Shown here: in pieces, positions 22,683 through 33,703 of the stretch | How positions within the stretch are numbered: the stretch's first letter is position 1 | Layout: each line of letters starts with the position of its first letter | Assembly (NCBI RefSeq): GCF_037975245.1 | Contig: NC_092567.1 | Span: forward strand, 16,361,876 to 16,425,875 | DNA length: 64,000 bases | From: Apostichopus japonicus | Lineage: Eukaryota > Echinodermata > Holothuroidea > Aspidochirotida > Stichopodidae | Direction of reading: 5' to 3' | Notes under the pieces: model-generated | Told to the model about the DNA's origin: nothing | Seen by the model: only the letters and a program-made list of their open reading frames with translations | Database searches by the model: none | Translations under genes and position numbers: made by a program

Positions 22683-25600
22683 ATGAAATTCGTAACTCTC
22701 ATCATGAATCTTCACGTTTTCTTTGTGTTTCTGTTTGGATTGATTGCTTTATGCAGAGTAGGTAAGCAAAACATTATAATATATAAATTCATTTTTACTT
22801 GTTGCGTAGAACTATTACCATAGTTATTCTTTATTGAAACAGTGCAATATCTAATGAACAAGCTTATTTTGCCTATATAACCATTCTCATTTTGACCTAG
22901 CTACTTTATTGTCAATTAGTAATCTCAATCTGTAATAAATATCTCTGTGGCTGATCACCCCCTTATGTTCGAAGCCTCATTGGTCCAATTAATCCAATAC
23001 AGAAAAGTCTGCATCGTACCTATCAGTACCTACCTGGCAGTATTTCATTGTTTCATTTGACAGTTATGATCTTTTCTCGTGCGTATTTGGGGAACTAAAT
23101 TAACGTTTAAGGTATCTCATCATACTTCCTTTACAGGCGACTTTAATACCAAAATGGTGACAAAGCGAATAATGAACTCAAGTGCAAGGCAATGCACTTT
23201 CTAAAGTGATTTGGTACAAACATTTTGTAGGAAAGAGCATTTGATGGAAACGAATTTGTACGAATCTGTTATTAGCAATTAAGTTGCACGGTGTTCATCA
23301 TAGTGACAAGTCTAGGTACCCTGAACCTGGAGTTATCATGTTGCGGAGCTATATATATGATTAAGAGTTGTTGCGCTTGATTTTCTTTTTTAAAGTTTTC
23401 TCACTTGTCTTTAGTTCACATGTACTCATGACAGTTGGCCTCAATGAATACTCACCTTGCATTACTACTATAATCAACATTTACGGTTTATTTAACAATC
23501 TGCTCGTAACTAATACATCAACTACATTACAATCGATTACCAATTTTCGTAATTCCTAAGTGTGCAATGAAGAGAAATAATAAATGTATAAGGACCAAGG
23601 TTGAAATGGCTACTGTCTCGTATCTATAGTTACATGTCAGAGTTCAGGATCTTTTTTGAGCCATGCACTCTTCTTGTAAATTCATTAACTGTCTCTGCAG
23701 TGTCTTTGTAAGATGCTAACAAAACTTCACATGAGAGATAAAAAAGTACGAGAGTGGGGGGAAGATTTAATTAATGAAATGAACTGGGGAACTATAAAAT
23801 GGAATATTGGAGGAGCTTCAGCCGATTGTTGTCCGTTTTACTTGCGCTATTTCAGTCCTCCACAGCTATTTAAGATGACAACAGTAGAAACCAGTAGAAC
23901 AAATGGAATTACATTGAGCTAAATAACTGCATGCATCGTTCCAATCTGATTTAACGACCTCTCCACATATCTAAGGTTATCAATGACGTACATAGTGTTT
24001 CTATATTCTTATGGTCATAGGTATACCATATTTTTAAAGAGAGAAGTAAACAAACACACAGTTCATTGTAGTGTTTATGATGTTATTGGATAATATTTAC
24101 ATTTTGCATGTTTTATAGGAAAGAGCTTTGAAGGTGGTGGTGATGGTGAGTAAACAGAATTCAAATTTTATTTACAAAAATTACCATTATTATCCACTTT
24201 GATAAATTCTGAGAATACTTTTTTTCTACCAGTTAACACACAGTAGGTATATGGCAATACATCAAGCTGATGTTTGAGAGACATTTTAGAAATAAACGGA
24301 TTTTAATCATCACATGGTAAGGTAATCTATTTAAATCCCCGTAGATTAGTCTGATCCATCGGTTTACCTCTACTTTCAGCTTGTGGCAAAGCAGCTAATG
24401 CCGAAGGAGAAGAAGGAAATGGTGGCGTACATGCGTATGCTAAGACAGGTATGGTAATGCGTGCTTTTTACTTCCGAAACGTCACGGTCTAACAGGCACT
24501 TAAAACCAAAACTTACCCGCACAGTAACTAAACTATCTGCGATAAACAATTACCACAACCACTCACACCGAACCAAGCATGAAACTTATACAAAAGTACA
24601 AAGATTGGAACGGTATGAACAAAAGTGATCTGAAATTCATACAAAATGCTGCAATGTACACTTATGATCGGATGTCTACTGTACCAATATCTAGTTTATA
24701 ATTCGACAAACGTTATGCGATATAGTAATTTGTTGAAGGTCGCATCAAAGGCTTTGATATGCTTTAGGATATGTCTATTAGTGCCTTCGTAATCGACGCC
24801 GTTGCTAAGGAGAAGCACTGATAATTCATTGGACATTGAATATTCTATATTTTATTAACTTTGACAAGTTTTAGGAGGAGAGTAACATCGGTTAGTATGT
24901 ACATTTTTACTTATCTACTTATACTTTTAAATTCTAATTATTTTTCAGATTGCGTAAAATGCTACGAGTGCTCCGGATGTAACTCCACAAAAGGAGTTAC
25001 TGTGAGGGATTGTGATTGGACAAGATGCTACAAGGAAATAGATGAGAATGGAAGTAAGTTGATTGTTACGTATCTGATTAAGTACATACAGGATTTACGT
25101 CTGTCACGAAGGTGGTGTGATTTCAACAAATGTCTTTTGGAACCTACTGAGGTTTGCGACGAAATATGTTAACAGGAAAATGTTGATGAGAACTTGTTTA
25201 AGTCTCGTCAGGAGCGTTAAAATGCGGGGATAAAGAACGATAAAGAGAGATAATGAACCAAGGAATGGGCAACATGACATTCTAGATTTTTTCTGATAAC
25301 TTCCCTTACACAACCTAGTTTTTGAACCCTTCTGACACCCCTGGTTTGACCTAAACTCTCCCTCAATATTCTGATACCTCCTAAAGTTTGAATACCTATA
25401 AAGTAAACCAGGCAAAGTCGCACTTAAGAGCCACATTAAAAGTAAAGAACACGGTATATCGAACGGAATTTTTAAATGGCGCAATTATATAGCGACAACG
25501 CTATTTTATCCTCCTTTCAATTCAATCTAGTGTTAATGTCGGTGAATTTCGTGTTGGTGTTCTGATGATCAACTATTCAAATGTAATATCTTACTGCACG

Positions 25601-25997
25601 AGCTTGATTGTTTAATGTTTCAAATTGATAAAAACTTGAAACTTTTCTGCCTTTCGGCATTCTATCGTTTGGTATTCTCTCTGTGTCTCAAAAAGTAATC
25701 ATTTTACTCCTGTGTAAAAAAGGAATCACTGTAAGTAGAGTTATTCAATACGTAAAGTTATGTATATTTTTGCTTTACTTAGATAGAAAAATTTACAATA
25801 GAGCTTTTGTTCTTTACCTAGGAGTGAACAGAGGGTGTGTTATAGCATCCAAAAGCAGCTTCTGTAATGAATGTCCAGTGGAAGGACCAGACTGCAGATA
25901 TTGCTGCAATTCCAACAAGTGTAATGACTCCTCCATCCTACGTGGATCATTGATAAGTTTGTTCAGTGTCATTGCAGCGCAGATATTATTGCAATAA
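22683..25997 (+). CDS. Ly6/uPAR three-finger domain, GPI-type surface protein, 5 exons
   Basis: Exons 22683-22761, 24119-24145, 24380-24448, 24949-25053, 25822-25997; every intron is phase 1 and AG/GT bounded; 456 nt, 151 residues. The start is the ATG giving MKFVTLIMNLHVFFVFLFG, a clear signal peptide, although the frame is open further upstream. Residues about 27-58 are a Gly/Glu-rich spacer from two small exons. The three-finger domain starts CVKCYECSGC and ends CRYCCNSNKCN, the canonical Ly6 CC...CN finish. The hydrophobic tail SLISLFSVIAAQILLQ after it predicts a GPI anchor. The protein should be secreted and held at the cell surface; the ligand is unknown. A paralog lies at 60949-63262. 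The family call is strong; individual small exons are less certain. Confidence 0.85.
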
Positions 25998-25998
25998 A
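25993..25998 (+). terminator. AATAAA overlapping the Ly6 stop codon
   Basis: The sequence CAA TAA A at the end of the Ly6 frame creates a perfect poly(A) hexamer that contains the stop codon. If used, the 3' UTR would be only about 15-25 nt long. It may be coincidental. Confidence 0.3.
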
Positions 25999-26744
25999 GA
26001 TGAATACATTACCTGTACGGCTATTTGTAGGTTAGTTTAGTTTTACCTTGAAAAGCCATCATAAAAAAATAATCAAATAACACTGTGCTCTATTCATGTT
26101 TGCACGATATCAATTAATAGAAGGCAGAGCTCTTTCATTTTTTTTTCATTAAGCGATATTAGCTATTTCATTGTCATGTTATTGTGTGGAATATATAATG
26201 TGATATGCTAAGCCCCTTTTATATATTACACTTTAAGAACACGTTAAACATTGCTTAAACATTATCTTAACTAAACCCAACCTATGAAAACTATAAATAA
26301 GACGATAAAGGTGGGAAATTAATTATTAAAAAGGTAACCCAACTAACAAAATGAATACTTTAAATATCATAGAAGTACGAATGTAGGCGAAAAGAACTTT
26401 GAACGCTGTTATCTTCACTTCTGATTGGCACTTCTCAGCATATAACTTACTTCATTTCTAAACCTTAAAGGGGCCAGCTTAACTCTACCGATTTCAACGT
26501 ACTATATACAATTTCGAAATTTTAGTCTCCGCCAAGCTTCAAGGAAAACTTTTAATGTAATACATTGGCATTTGTTTTTCACAGATCTTAACTGACTTGT
26601 TGATCAGATCAGAAGATCTCATAATCATTTTTTAACGTCATCAGTTCTAATTATCATAGGAATACAGAACAGAATAAATCAAACGCATAATTCATTTGAC
26701 CCTTATCTCGCTTTTTTCTTCTTTTCGGAGTTGCCAGTCTGTAA
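25999..26744. other. Between Ly6 gene and LINE, nothing identified
   Basis: AT-rich spacer. The 5' edge of the LINE is not sharply visible; I place it near 26745, where base composition rises in GC. Confidence 0.35.
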
Positions 26745-27398
26745 TTTCTAGGCTTCGCAGCCTATTCCTTCCCACTCCTACTCTACATCCGACGCTACAG
26801 GGTGTCTAGCACTTTGTTCCAGCTGCGTGCTGTAGACCTTTTACATCCATTCGTGAATTCGCTTTTCTGTTTAGGCGAGATTTCGTTTTGCCGGTTTGTA
26901 AAAACCCTTAATACCGCGTTTGTGGAGAAGTCATGGTGGAAGAAATACATCGTCGCAGATTTTTTTTCTTAAGCGTGGCTGCATGGGATTTTCCGTTGGC
27001 TTGAGGTCGGCAAGGGTCACTACTGCCCTCGTCCAATGATGTTTAGGGTGAGGCCTTTAATACCCCCTCTCTCTTTTTTTGCACATGTAAGTACTACATG
27101 GGTTGCAAGCTTCATTCCTCTCCTGGTTCAGAGTATTATCGCGTGTGCTGTGGTTACAGACAACTTATAACTGTATTTGGCTTTCGTGGAGTGCAGACGT
27201 GTTTCGCTCTCGCTCTCGCTCTCCATCTGATAACAGCTATTTTTTCACTGTACTGTACTGCCCTATACTTCCCGCCAGGCGGGTGTGCGCGCCAGTTCGT
27301 ATATCGTTATCGTATATAGTTATCGTATATCGTACTTTATCCAAACTGTCCTTAGTTTGTTTTTGTTACTCTTTTGTGGCCTAGCCACCTTTGGTATC

Positions 27399-28517
27399 AT
27401 GGCATCGCGCCGTGATTCCAAAATTGTTAAGTTAACCTTCACCGGTGAACAAGCGGTTCCACCGGTGCAAGTTTTTAGTATTTTGAAGAGTAAGGGTGTT
27501 GTTGTGCCTGGAGAGGTTGATGCTTTGCAAGCTCTCCAGGGTCGTAATACGTATGATCTACGTTTTACCAGTGACGTGACCCGGCAGAAGGGTGTCACGT
27601 TGCTGAGTGGGGTTGATGGTTTGACAGTTACTCCATACGAACGTTCCGTATGGGTAACTGTCATCCACGTAGGACTAGAGGTGCGTCAGGAACTTGTCGC
27701 AACTGTTTTAGGTCGGTTTGGGGCTGTCAAGGCTATGAAAATGTGCTCCTACGCACAGGCCCCTGGGGTGTTGAACGGGCACCGACAGGTTCGGATCGAC
27801 CTCAAGCAGGACATTCCCTCCTTCCTTTTTATTGCCGGGCATAAAGCTCACGTGCGTTACCCCGGTCAGCCCCGTACCTGTTTCAGGTGTGGGGAGACCG
27901 GGCACGAAGCCAAGGGCTGCCCGAACAAAAAGTGTGGGCGCTGCCTTCGTCTTGGGCATGATACCTCTGCTTGCCCAAGCGAAGTTGTGTGCTCACTCTG
28001 TGGGAAGGAGGGACATGTTTTTCGCGCTTGTCCCTCCTCTTATGTCTTTATGACAAAGAGTGGGGGTCAAGCAAAGGCGCCAAGTTCTGGCGCACCTACT
28101 GCCTCGGAGGAAGCTCCACGCAAGGAGGGGGAACCGGGTGAAGATTCACCTTCCGCACCTGGTACACCCTCCCCCGTAGTTGCAGACCCCAACCCCGTGC
28201 CCGCACCGAGAAAGTCTCCACCAGCTTCCCCCATCAACTCGTCCAGTTCCGTCCCCAGTCCGCCGCTGGTATCGCCAGATCCGGAGACTCTGTCCGACGG
28301 CGACTCCGGGGACTCGGTAGTCATCGGGTCTCCGGAGGCTCTGTCTGACAGCGACTCCGGAGACTCGGTGATCGTAGAGCCGAAACGTGTCACCGGGACG
28401 AACTGGTACGACGAGATGGGGGAACCCTCTCTAAAAAGGTCGGCCTCAAGTGACGACTCAGACTTCGATATGTCGTCTAGAGCTCGCTTGAAGCTTACAG
28501 AATCCTCGTCGGCGTAG
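27399..28517 (+). CDS. LINE ORF1: RNA-binding protein with three CCHC zinc knuckles
   Basis: Intact 372-residue ORF1 from the ATG giving MASRRDSKIV; the frame is open upstream but that part reads as 5' UTR. Three CX2CX4HX4C knuckles sit at residues 161-174 (CFRCGETGHEAKGC), 179-192 (CGRCLRLGHDTSAC) and 198-211 (CSLCGKEGHVFRAC). Residues about 80-155 could be an RNA-recognition-like fold, as in other Tx1/L1-type ORF1 proteins. The C-terminal 150 residues are Pro/Ser-rich and then acidic, with a duplicated GDSGDS motif. Its role is to bind element RNA in the ribonucleoprotein. The ORF ends 2 nt before the ORF2 start. Confidence 0.88.
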   Translation: MASRRDSKIVKLTFTGEQAVPPVQVFSILKSKGVVVPGEVDALQALQGRNTYDLRFTSDVTRQKGVTLLSGVDGLTVTPYERSVWVTVIHVGLEVRQELVATVLGRFGAVKAMKMCSYAQAPGVLNGHRQVRIDLKQDIPSFLFIAGHKAHVRYPGQPRTCFRCGETGHEAKGCPNKKCGRCLRLGHDTSACPSEVVCSLCGKEGHVFRACPSSYVFMTKSGGQAKAPSSGAPTASEEAPRKEGEPGEDSPSAPGTPSPVVADPNPVPAPRKSPPASPINSSSSVPSPPLVSPDPETLSDGDSGDSVVIGSPEALSDSDSGDSVIVEPKRVTGTNWYDEMGEPSLKRSASSDDSDFDMSSRARLKLTESSSA

Positions 28518-28519
28518 TT

Positions 28520-31500
28520 ATGCCTCATAACCCTCTCATGGCCCATACATTTTCAGTTGCCACTTTCAACGTCAATGGCATGAGGGATCATCGCAAGCGC
28601 AGTCGCATTTTCCAATATTGTATTTCAATGGAGGTCGACTGCGTTTGCCTGCAAAGAAACACATATTTTGGAAGAAGATGTCCCTCTATGGGCTTATGAG
28701 TGGGGTGGTGGGCTGCATGCTTCGTTTGGTTCGTCTTCATCCTGTGGCACTGTCATCCTTCTGTCACCTCGTCAGGCGGGTTGTGCCACTAGGGTGGAGA
28801 CGGATCACGAGGGCCGATTGGTTTGCATTCTTTTCAAGTATCCACAGGGTAACATCTCCCTTTGCAATGTGTATGCTCCCAATCGGCCTTCTGCTAGACG
28901 AGAATTTTTTAACACGCTGCCTTCCTCTGTTCCTGGTAGTGCACCATGTGTCATGGTCGAAGACTTTAACTGTGTCCCAGACTCGGGTCTTGACAGACTC
29001 GGGGCTTCTGTGTCTGCTAGTCCTGACGCTGGGATGACAGAATTGGACAGATTCACTTCGGCACACCTTTTAGCCGATGTCTGGAGGCATATGCACCCGT
29101 GTAGTACGGTGTATACGTGGGTGAGGCCTAACGGAGAAGATGCCTCCAGGATAGATCGAGTGTACGCGCCCGTAAGTTTTAAATTTTCGGGTTGCGAGAC
29201 GCTCAGCTGTCCGCTCTCTGACCATGACACTGTAGTAGCACGTTTTGGTTTGCCTTCCATTTTCCCGATCGGGCGGGGCCTATGGAAGCTTAACTGTCGG
29301 ATTCTTGGCGAGGCAGAGTTCCGCCAGGGTTTCGAAACCAGGTACAAGGGATGGCAAACATTGAAGCCGGCCTTTGCTTCTACATCCCAGTGGTGGGATG
29401 ATGTCAAGTTGCGCATCAAACGCTACGCAATTCAGTATTGCGTGACCCGCGCACGGCGTCGAAGAGAAAAATTCTCGAAGCTGTGCACGGAGGTGAAGTT
29501 TGGCGACCCTTCGGCTGTCATCGCTTTACAGACTTATCTCGATGAAAAGTACCACGGTGCCCGCGTCAGGGCCCGTGTCGAAGCGGTGGAAGCCGAGGAC
29601 CGCCCTTCACTGAGGTTTTACCAGTCCGTAAGCTCATCGGCGGGTGACAGACGCGTCCCATCTGTGCGCGCTACTGATGGGACCGTGGTTAGTGACCCTC
29701 ACGGCATTGTCCGCGTATACAAGGATTATTATTCGAGTTTGTTTACGCGTGGCAACGTCGACTTGTCGGCACAGGCCGATTTATTGAGGGGAATCTCAAA
29801 AACTGTTCCCCACGATGTCAATGATATTTTGGGGGGGGGGGGGGGGGCGGAATAACCACTGTTGAGCTTTGGAAGGCGCTTTCGAAGATGAAGAATGGCA
29901 AGTCCCCGGGTTCGGACGGGCTTCCGAGGGAGTTCTACCGAACCTTCTGGGCATTAATAGGACCCGACCTCAGAGCCGTCTTCGAGGACGCCTTCCAAAA
30001 CGGACTGTTAAACCAAAGTCAACGTCTGGGCATGATTACTTTGCTGCCCAAGTCTGGGGACCCCTTGGATCCTCATAACAAGCGTCCAATCACCTTGTTA
30101 AATGTAGACTACAAGTTGCTGGCTAAGGCTTTGTTCAACCGCCTTGCACTGGCTATGCCGCATCTTGTGGGTGATCTCCAGACTTGTGCAGTCAAGGGTC
30201 ATTGCAGAACTTGTGGTTGATGCGCGACTTGACCGACTTTGTTATGGACCGAGATCTGCCATGTGCATTGGTGTCTCTGGACCAGCAGAAGGCCTTTGAC
30301 ATGGTGGATCGTGGGTTTTTAATGAGTGTATTGGAGACGTTTCAGTTGCACCCAAATTTTCGTAAATGGATTTCTGTTTTGTATCAGGAAAGTTTCAGTT
30401 CTGTTATCGTAAATGGGTTTTGTTCGGAGGTTTTTAACGTGGAGAGGGGGGTGCGCCAGGGGTGCCCTCTGTCTCCATTACTTTATGTTTTGTTTAGCGA
30501 GTCCCTCTCCCGTCTTTTGGAAAGGGACTCAAGACTTGTTCCATTCGTGTTGCCAGGGGGTGCCAAAGTGAAATGCGTTCAATATGCAGATGACGTCACG
30601 TGTGTTGTTTCGAGTCTGGGCTCCTTTCGTGCCCTCTCGCAGGATTTGTTTATCTTTGAGAGAGCTACCGGGGCGAAGTTGAATCCGGAAAAGACAAAGG
30701 GCCTTCGCCTTGGTAGCTGGAGATACAGAGACTTGCCATTCGGTGCATCGTGGTCGGATCAAAATATCAAAATTAATGGTATATGGTTCGGCTGCGATGC
30801 ACCTTGTGATATAACCTGGAACGAGAGGGCTGAGGTATTTGAGAGCAGGCTCGAAACCTTTGGCACCCGCTGGCTTTCGATCCTAGGGAAAGTCACCGTA
30901 ATTAATCGTTTTGTTTCGCCCATCTTGTGGTACCCGGGCGCGGTGTATCCAATTCCGCGTCGCGTCCTGGTGCGGTTGGAGAGAGCGATATTTTCATTTA
31001 TCTGGTCGGGTGGTACAGAGCTTGTCAAAAAGTCGGTAATGTACCAAAACCTGGAGAAGGGTGGGTTAGGGGTGGTTCATCTGGGAAGTAAATTGACCTT
31101 TTTGTTATTTAAGCAGTTGTTTGTAGCGGTAACTGACCCAGGGTTGCCTTGTTCATATTTTGTACGTTTTTGGGGCGGTTTGCACCTGCGTCGATGGGTC
31201 CCGGCGCTGTTTAGCAACAGAGAACCGCATAGTAGTACTCCAAACAGGGTGGTGCGTGTCATCTGCTCCGCTCTGATTGAGTTGCCCCCTGTTGACCTGT
31301 CACAGCCGGCCCTCGTTCACAGTTCGTTGCGGGATAAGGCCTTGAATGCAACTTTTGTCCAGGGACGTCATTCTGCCGAAGTATGGTGTTCGGTGCATTC
31401 AAGGCTGAATGGTTGCAGGCTCCGTGATCTCGCATGGAGAGTTGCACACGGTGCCTTGGTGACCAACCTAAAAAGATATCATTGGCGATTGGGTGATGGA

Positions 31501-31935
31501 CTGTGCCCTAGGACCGGCTGTGACAGCTTAGAGAGTACTGCTCATGTTTTTTGGCATTGTTGCTTTGTAGTAAACTTATGGGAGTGGTTCCAGACCTGGA
31601 CCGACCGTGTTACGGGAGACCGTTCATGGTCGGTAGGGCAGGGCTTTATTTTATATGGGGTAGACCCTCCAGTTTGTTCGGTAGCTGTGTTGCACCGCAT
31701 CATTTTTGTTTGCTCTATTGTAAAAAAACATGTTTGGCGGAATAGATGTAATTTGGTTTTTAGGGGGAAATTTGCCAGTTGGCAGGCAGTCCTGGAGGCG
31801 GTGAAGTCTGACATTCGCCTTCAAATTGAAGGCGATTTTCGCCGTTTATCTGGGGCTGCCTTTTTTGGACGCTGGTGTGCTGGGGAGGGGTGTTTCGTTT
31901 CGCTGCGTGCGGGTCGTCCTTTTGTAGGTTTTTGA
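28520..31935 (+). pseudogene. LINE ORF2: AP endonuclease plus reverse transcriptase, three frameshifts
   Basis: Starts at ATG 28520, two bases after the ORF1 stop. The endonuclease shows ATFNVNGM, CNVYAPN, EDFNCV (the usual G of GDFN is E), SRIDRVYA and LSDHD. The RT shows LDQQKAFD, GVRQGCPLSPLLY and QYADDV; the C-terminus carries CPRTGCDSLESTAHVFWHC, a CCHC-like finger. Breaks: a one-base insertion at about 28653-28655, a 17-G run at 29831-29847 where the sister copy has only four G, and a 7-nt loss near 30198 relative to the sister copy. Without these the frame would be continuous. The copy is dead unless they are assembly errors. Confidence 0.88.
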
Positions 31936-32039
31936 ATGTTTGAGTGGGGGGGGGGGTTGGGCGTTTTGTCTCTGCAGGTCGGCGGGCGTATGTTTTTTTG
32001 GCTCGCTAGACCTGAGTTTCGTTTGTCAGAATGGGATGG

Positions 32040-32165
32040 TTCGGTAGTGCCGTTTGGCCGTGACGTTTTGTATCCCGCATGGCGGGTCACGTAAAAAGCA
32101 CTTATAAGTGTACTTTTTACGTGACCCGCCCTGCGGGATCCAAAACGTTACGGCCATACGGCACT
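32040..32165. repeat. Tail-to-tail LINE palindrome
   Basis: Centre at 32104/32105. Left and right arms mirror each other over about 60 bp (GGGTCACGTAAAAAG against CTTTTTACGTGACCC, then CCGTGACGTTTTG against CCAAAACGTTACGG) with only CACTTATAAGTG in the middle and no other spacer. The mirror symmetry continues, less strictly, through the two LINE copies. Confidence 0.9.
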
Positions 32166-32811
32166 ACAAGTCCATCCCATTCTGACAACCAAAACTTAAG
32201 TCAAGCGAGCCAAAAAAGTAAATACGCCCACCGACCTGCAGAGAGAAACCCCCAACCACCCACTCAAACATTCATAAAACCACAAAAGGACGACCAGCAC
32301 GCAGCGAAACGAAACACCCCTCCCCAGCACACCAGCGTCCAAAAAAAGGCAGCCCCAGAAAAACTGCGAAAATCGCCTTCAATCTGAAGGCGAATGTCAC
32401 ACTTCAACGCCTTCAGGACTGCCTGCCAACTGGCAAATTTTCCCATAAAAACTATATTGCATCTATTCCTCCAAATAAGTTTTTTTTCTTCGAAGTAGCA
32501 CAAACACAATTAATACAATGCAACAAAGCTACAGAACAAACTGGAGGATCTACTCCATATGAAACAAAGCCCTGTCCTATCGACCATGAACGGTCTCCCG
32601 TTACACGGTCTCTCCAGGTCTGGAACCACTCCCATAAGTTGCAACAATGCCAAAACACCAGAGCAGTACTCTCTAAGCTATCACAGCCAGTCCCTGTGCA
32701 CAGTCCATCACCCAATCGCCAATGATACCTTTTTAGATTGGTCGCCAAGGCACCGTGTGCAATTCTCCAGGCAAGATCACGGAGCCTGCAACCATTAAGC
32801 CTTGAATGCAC

Positions 32812-32945
32812 CGAACGCCATAACCACCAAAAACCCAACTGAAAACCCACAAACAGAAATCTCTCACTAACCCACAAATGTATACAATGTAGCGTTCAAC
32901 GTGACGTGAAAAGGACACGGACCCAAAGGCCAACAGAACCAAAAC
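32812..32945 (-). repeat. Foreign 3'-tail segment inside the inverted LINE copy
   Basis: This stretch does not match the corresponding ORF2 segment (plus copy 31241-31383). Read on the minus strand it matches tail modules at 42395-42540 instead: GGCCTTTGGGTCCGTGTCC, TTTTCACGTCACGTT, GTTAGTGAGAGATTT and TTTTCAGTTGGGTTTTTGG. About 143 bp of coding sequence is thus replaced by about 134 bp of tail. Confidence 0.7.
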
Positions 32946-33263
32946 AATAAAGCTCTATTATGCGGTTCTCTGTTGCTTAACAGCGCCGGGACCAATCGAC
33001 GCAAGTGCAACCCGCCCCCCCCCAAAAAAAACGGACAAAATATGAACAGGGCAACCCTGGGTCAGTTACTGCTACAAACATTTTGCTTAAATAACAAAAA
33101 TAATTCTTCCCAGATGAACCACCCCTTTAACCACCCCCCCCCCTTTTCCAGTTTTTGGTACATAACCGCCCTTTTGATAAGCTCTGTACCACCCGACCAA
33201 ATGAATGAAAATATCGCTCTCTCCAACCGCACCAGGATGCAACGCGGAATTGGGTACACCGCG

Positions 33264-33703
33264 ACCTCATTGCCTTGGTGCCCTTCTAAATGTTGCCCCA
33301 TTCAAGGCCAAAGTGGCCTTGCCCTAAAAATTGTGAAATTTGAGGAGTGTTGTTCATCTCACTAAAGGGTAAAGTCTAATCATAATAGGTGATTTAGTCA
33401 TGTGACCGCTGTTACACCGCACATATATGAAAAGCTCCACTGCCGCAACGGAATGCGGGAAACACAGATGATAGCATTCATAGTAACCATAGTGCCACTC
33501 TCAAGTTTTATACGAAGTCCATAATAATATTTGTGTTTTCGTCTGCCTAGATTTATAATTGATGCTACCTATTAAAAAAACGCCTTTCTCTCATTGTATC
33601 AACAATCAAATCTACCGGGATTTAACTTCGCGCCAGATGGATAGTCTTCTGAGCAATCAGTAACAGATGAGACACCCTATTTGAAATTTCTGGCTAAGAC
33701 CCT
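33264..33703. mobile_element. 440-bp insertion flanked by a 34-bp direct repeat
   Basis: The LINE segment from CACCAGGA to TACACCGCG is present on both sides (33230-33263 and 33704-33737), with a few differences between the copies. The insert contains CAAGGCCAAAGTGGCCTTG, a near-palindrome, and is otherwise AT-rich with no ORF. A 34-bp target duplication is unusually long; a small retroposon is possible, or the duplication may have another cause. Confidence 0.55.

Larger units (their letters stand above)
26745..32098 (+). mobile_element. Near full-length Tx1-like non-LTR retrotransposon
   Basis: About 5.35 kb: a ~650-bp 5' UTR, ORF1 with zinc knuckles, ORF2 with AP-endonuclease and reverse transcriptase, and a short 3' UTR ending GGCGGGTCACGTAAAAAGCA. 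Base composition is about 50% GC, well above the surroundings. The domain layout and the KSPGSDGLPREFYRTFW and ITLLNVDYKLLAK type RT blocks suggest the Tx1 branch near L1. ORF1 is intact; ORF2 has three frameshifts, so this copy is not autonomous. It abuts an inverted, truncated copy at its 3' end. Confidence 0.88.

Noticed and set aside
25104-25484. 126-codon minus-strand frame near the Ly6 gene
   Set aside because: Antisense over the Ly6 exon 4 donor side and its intron; no homology and no splice support.
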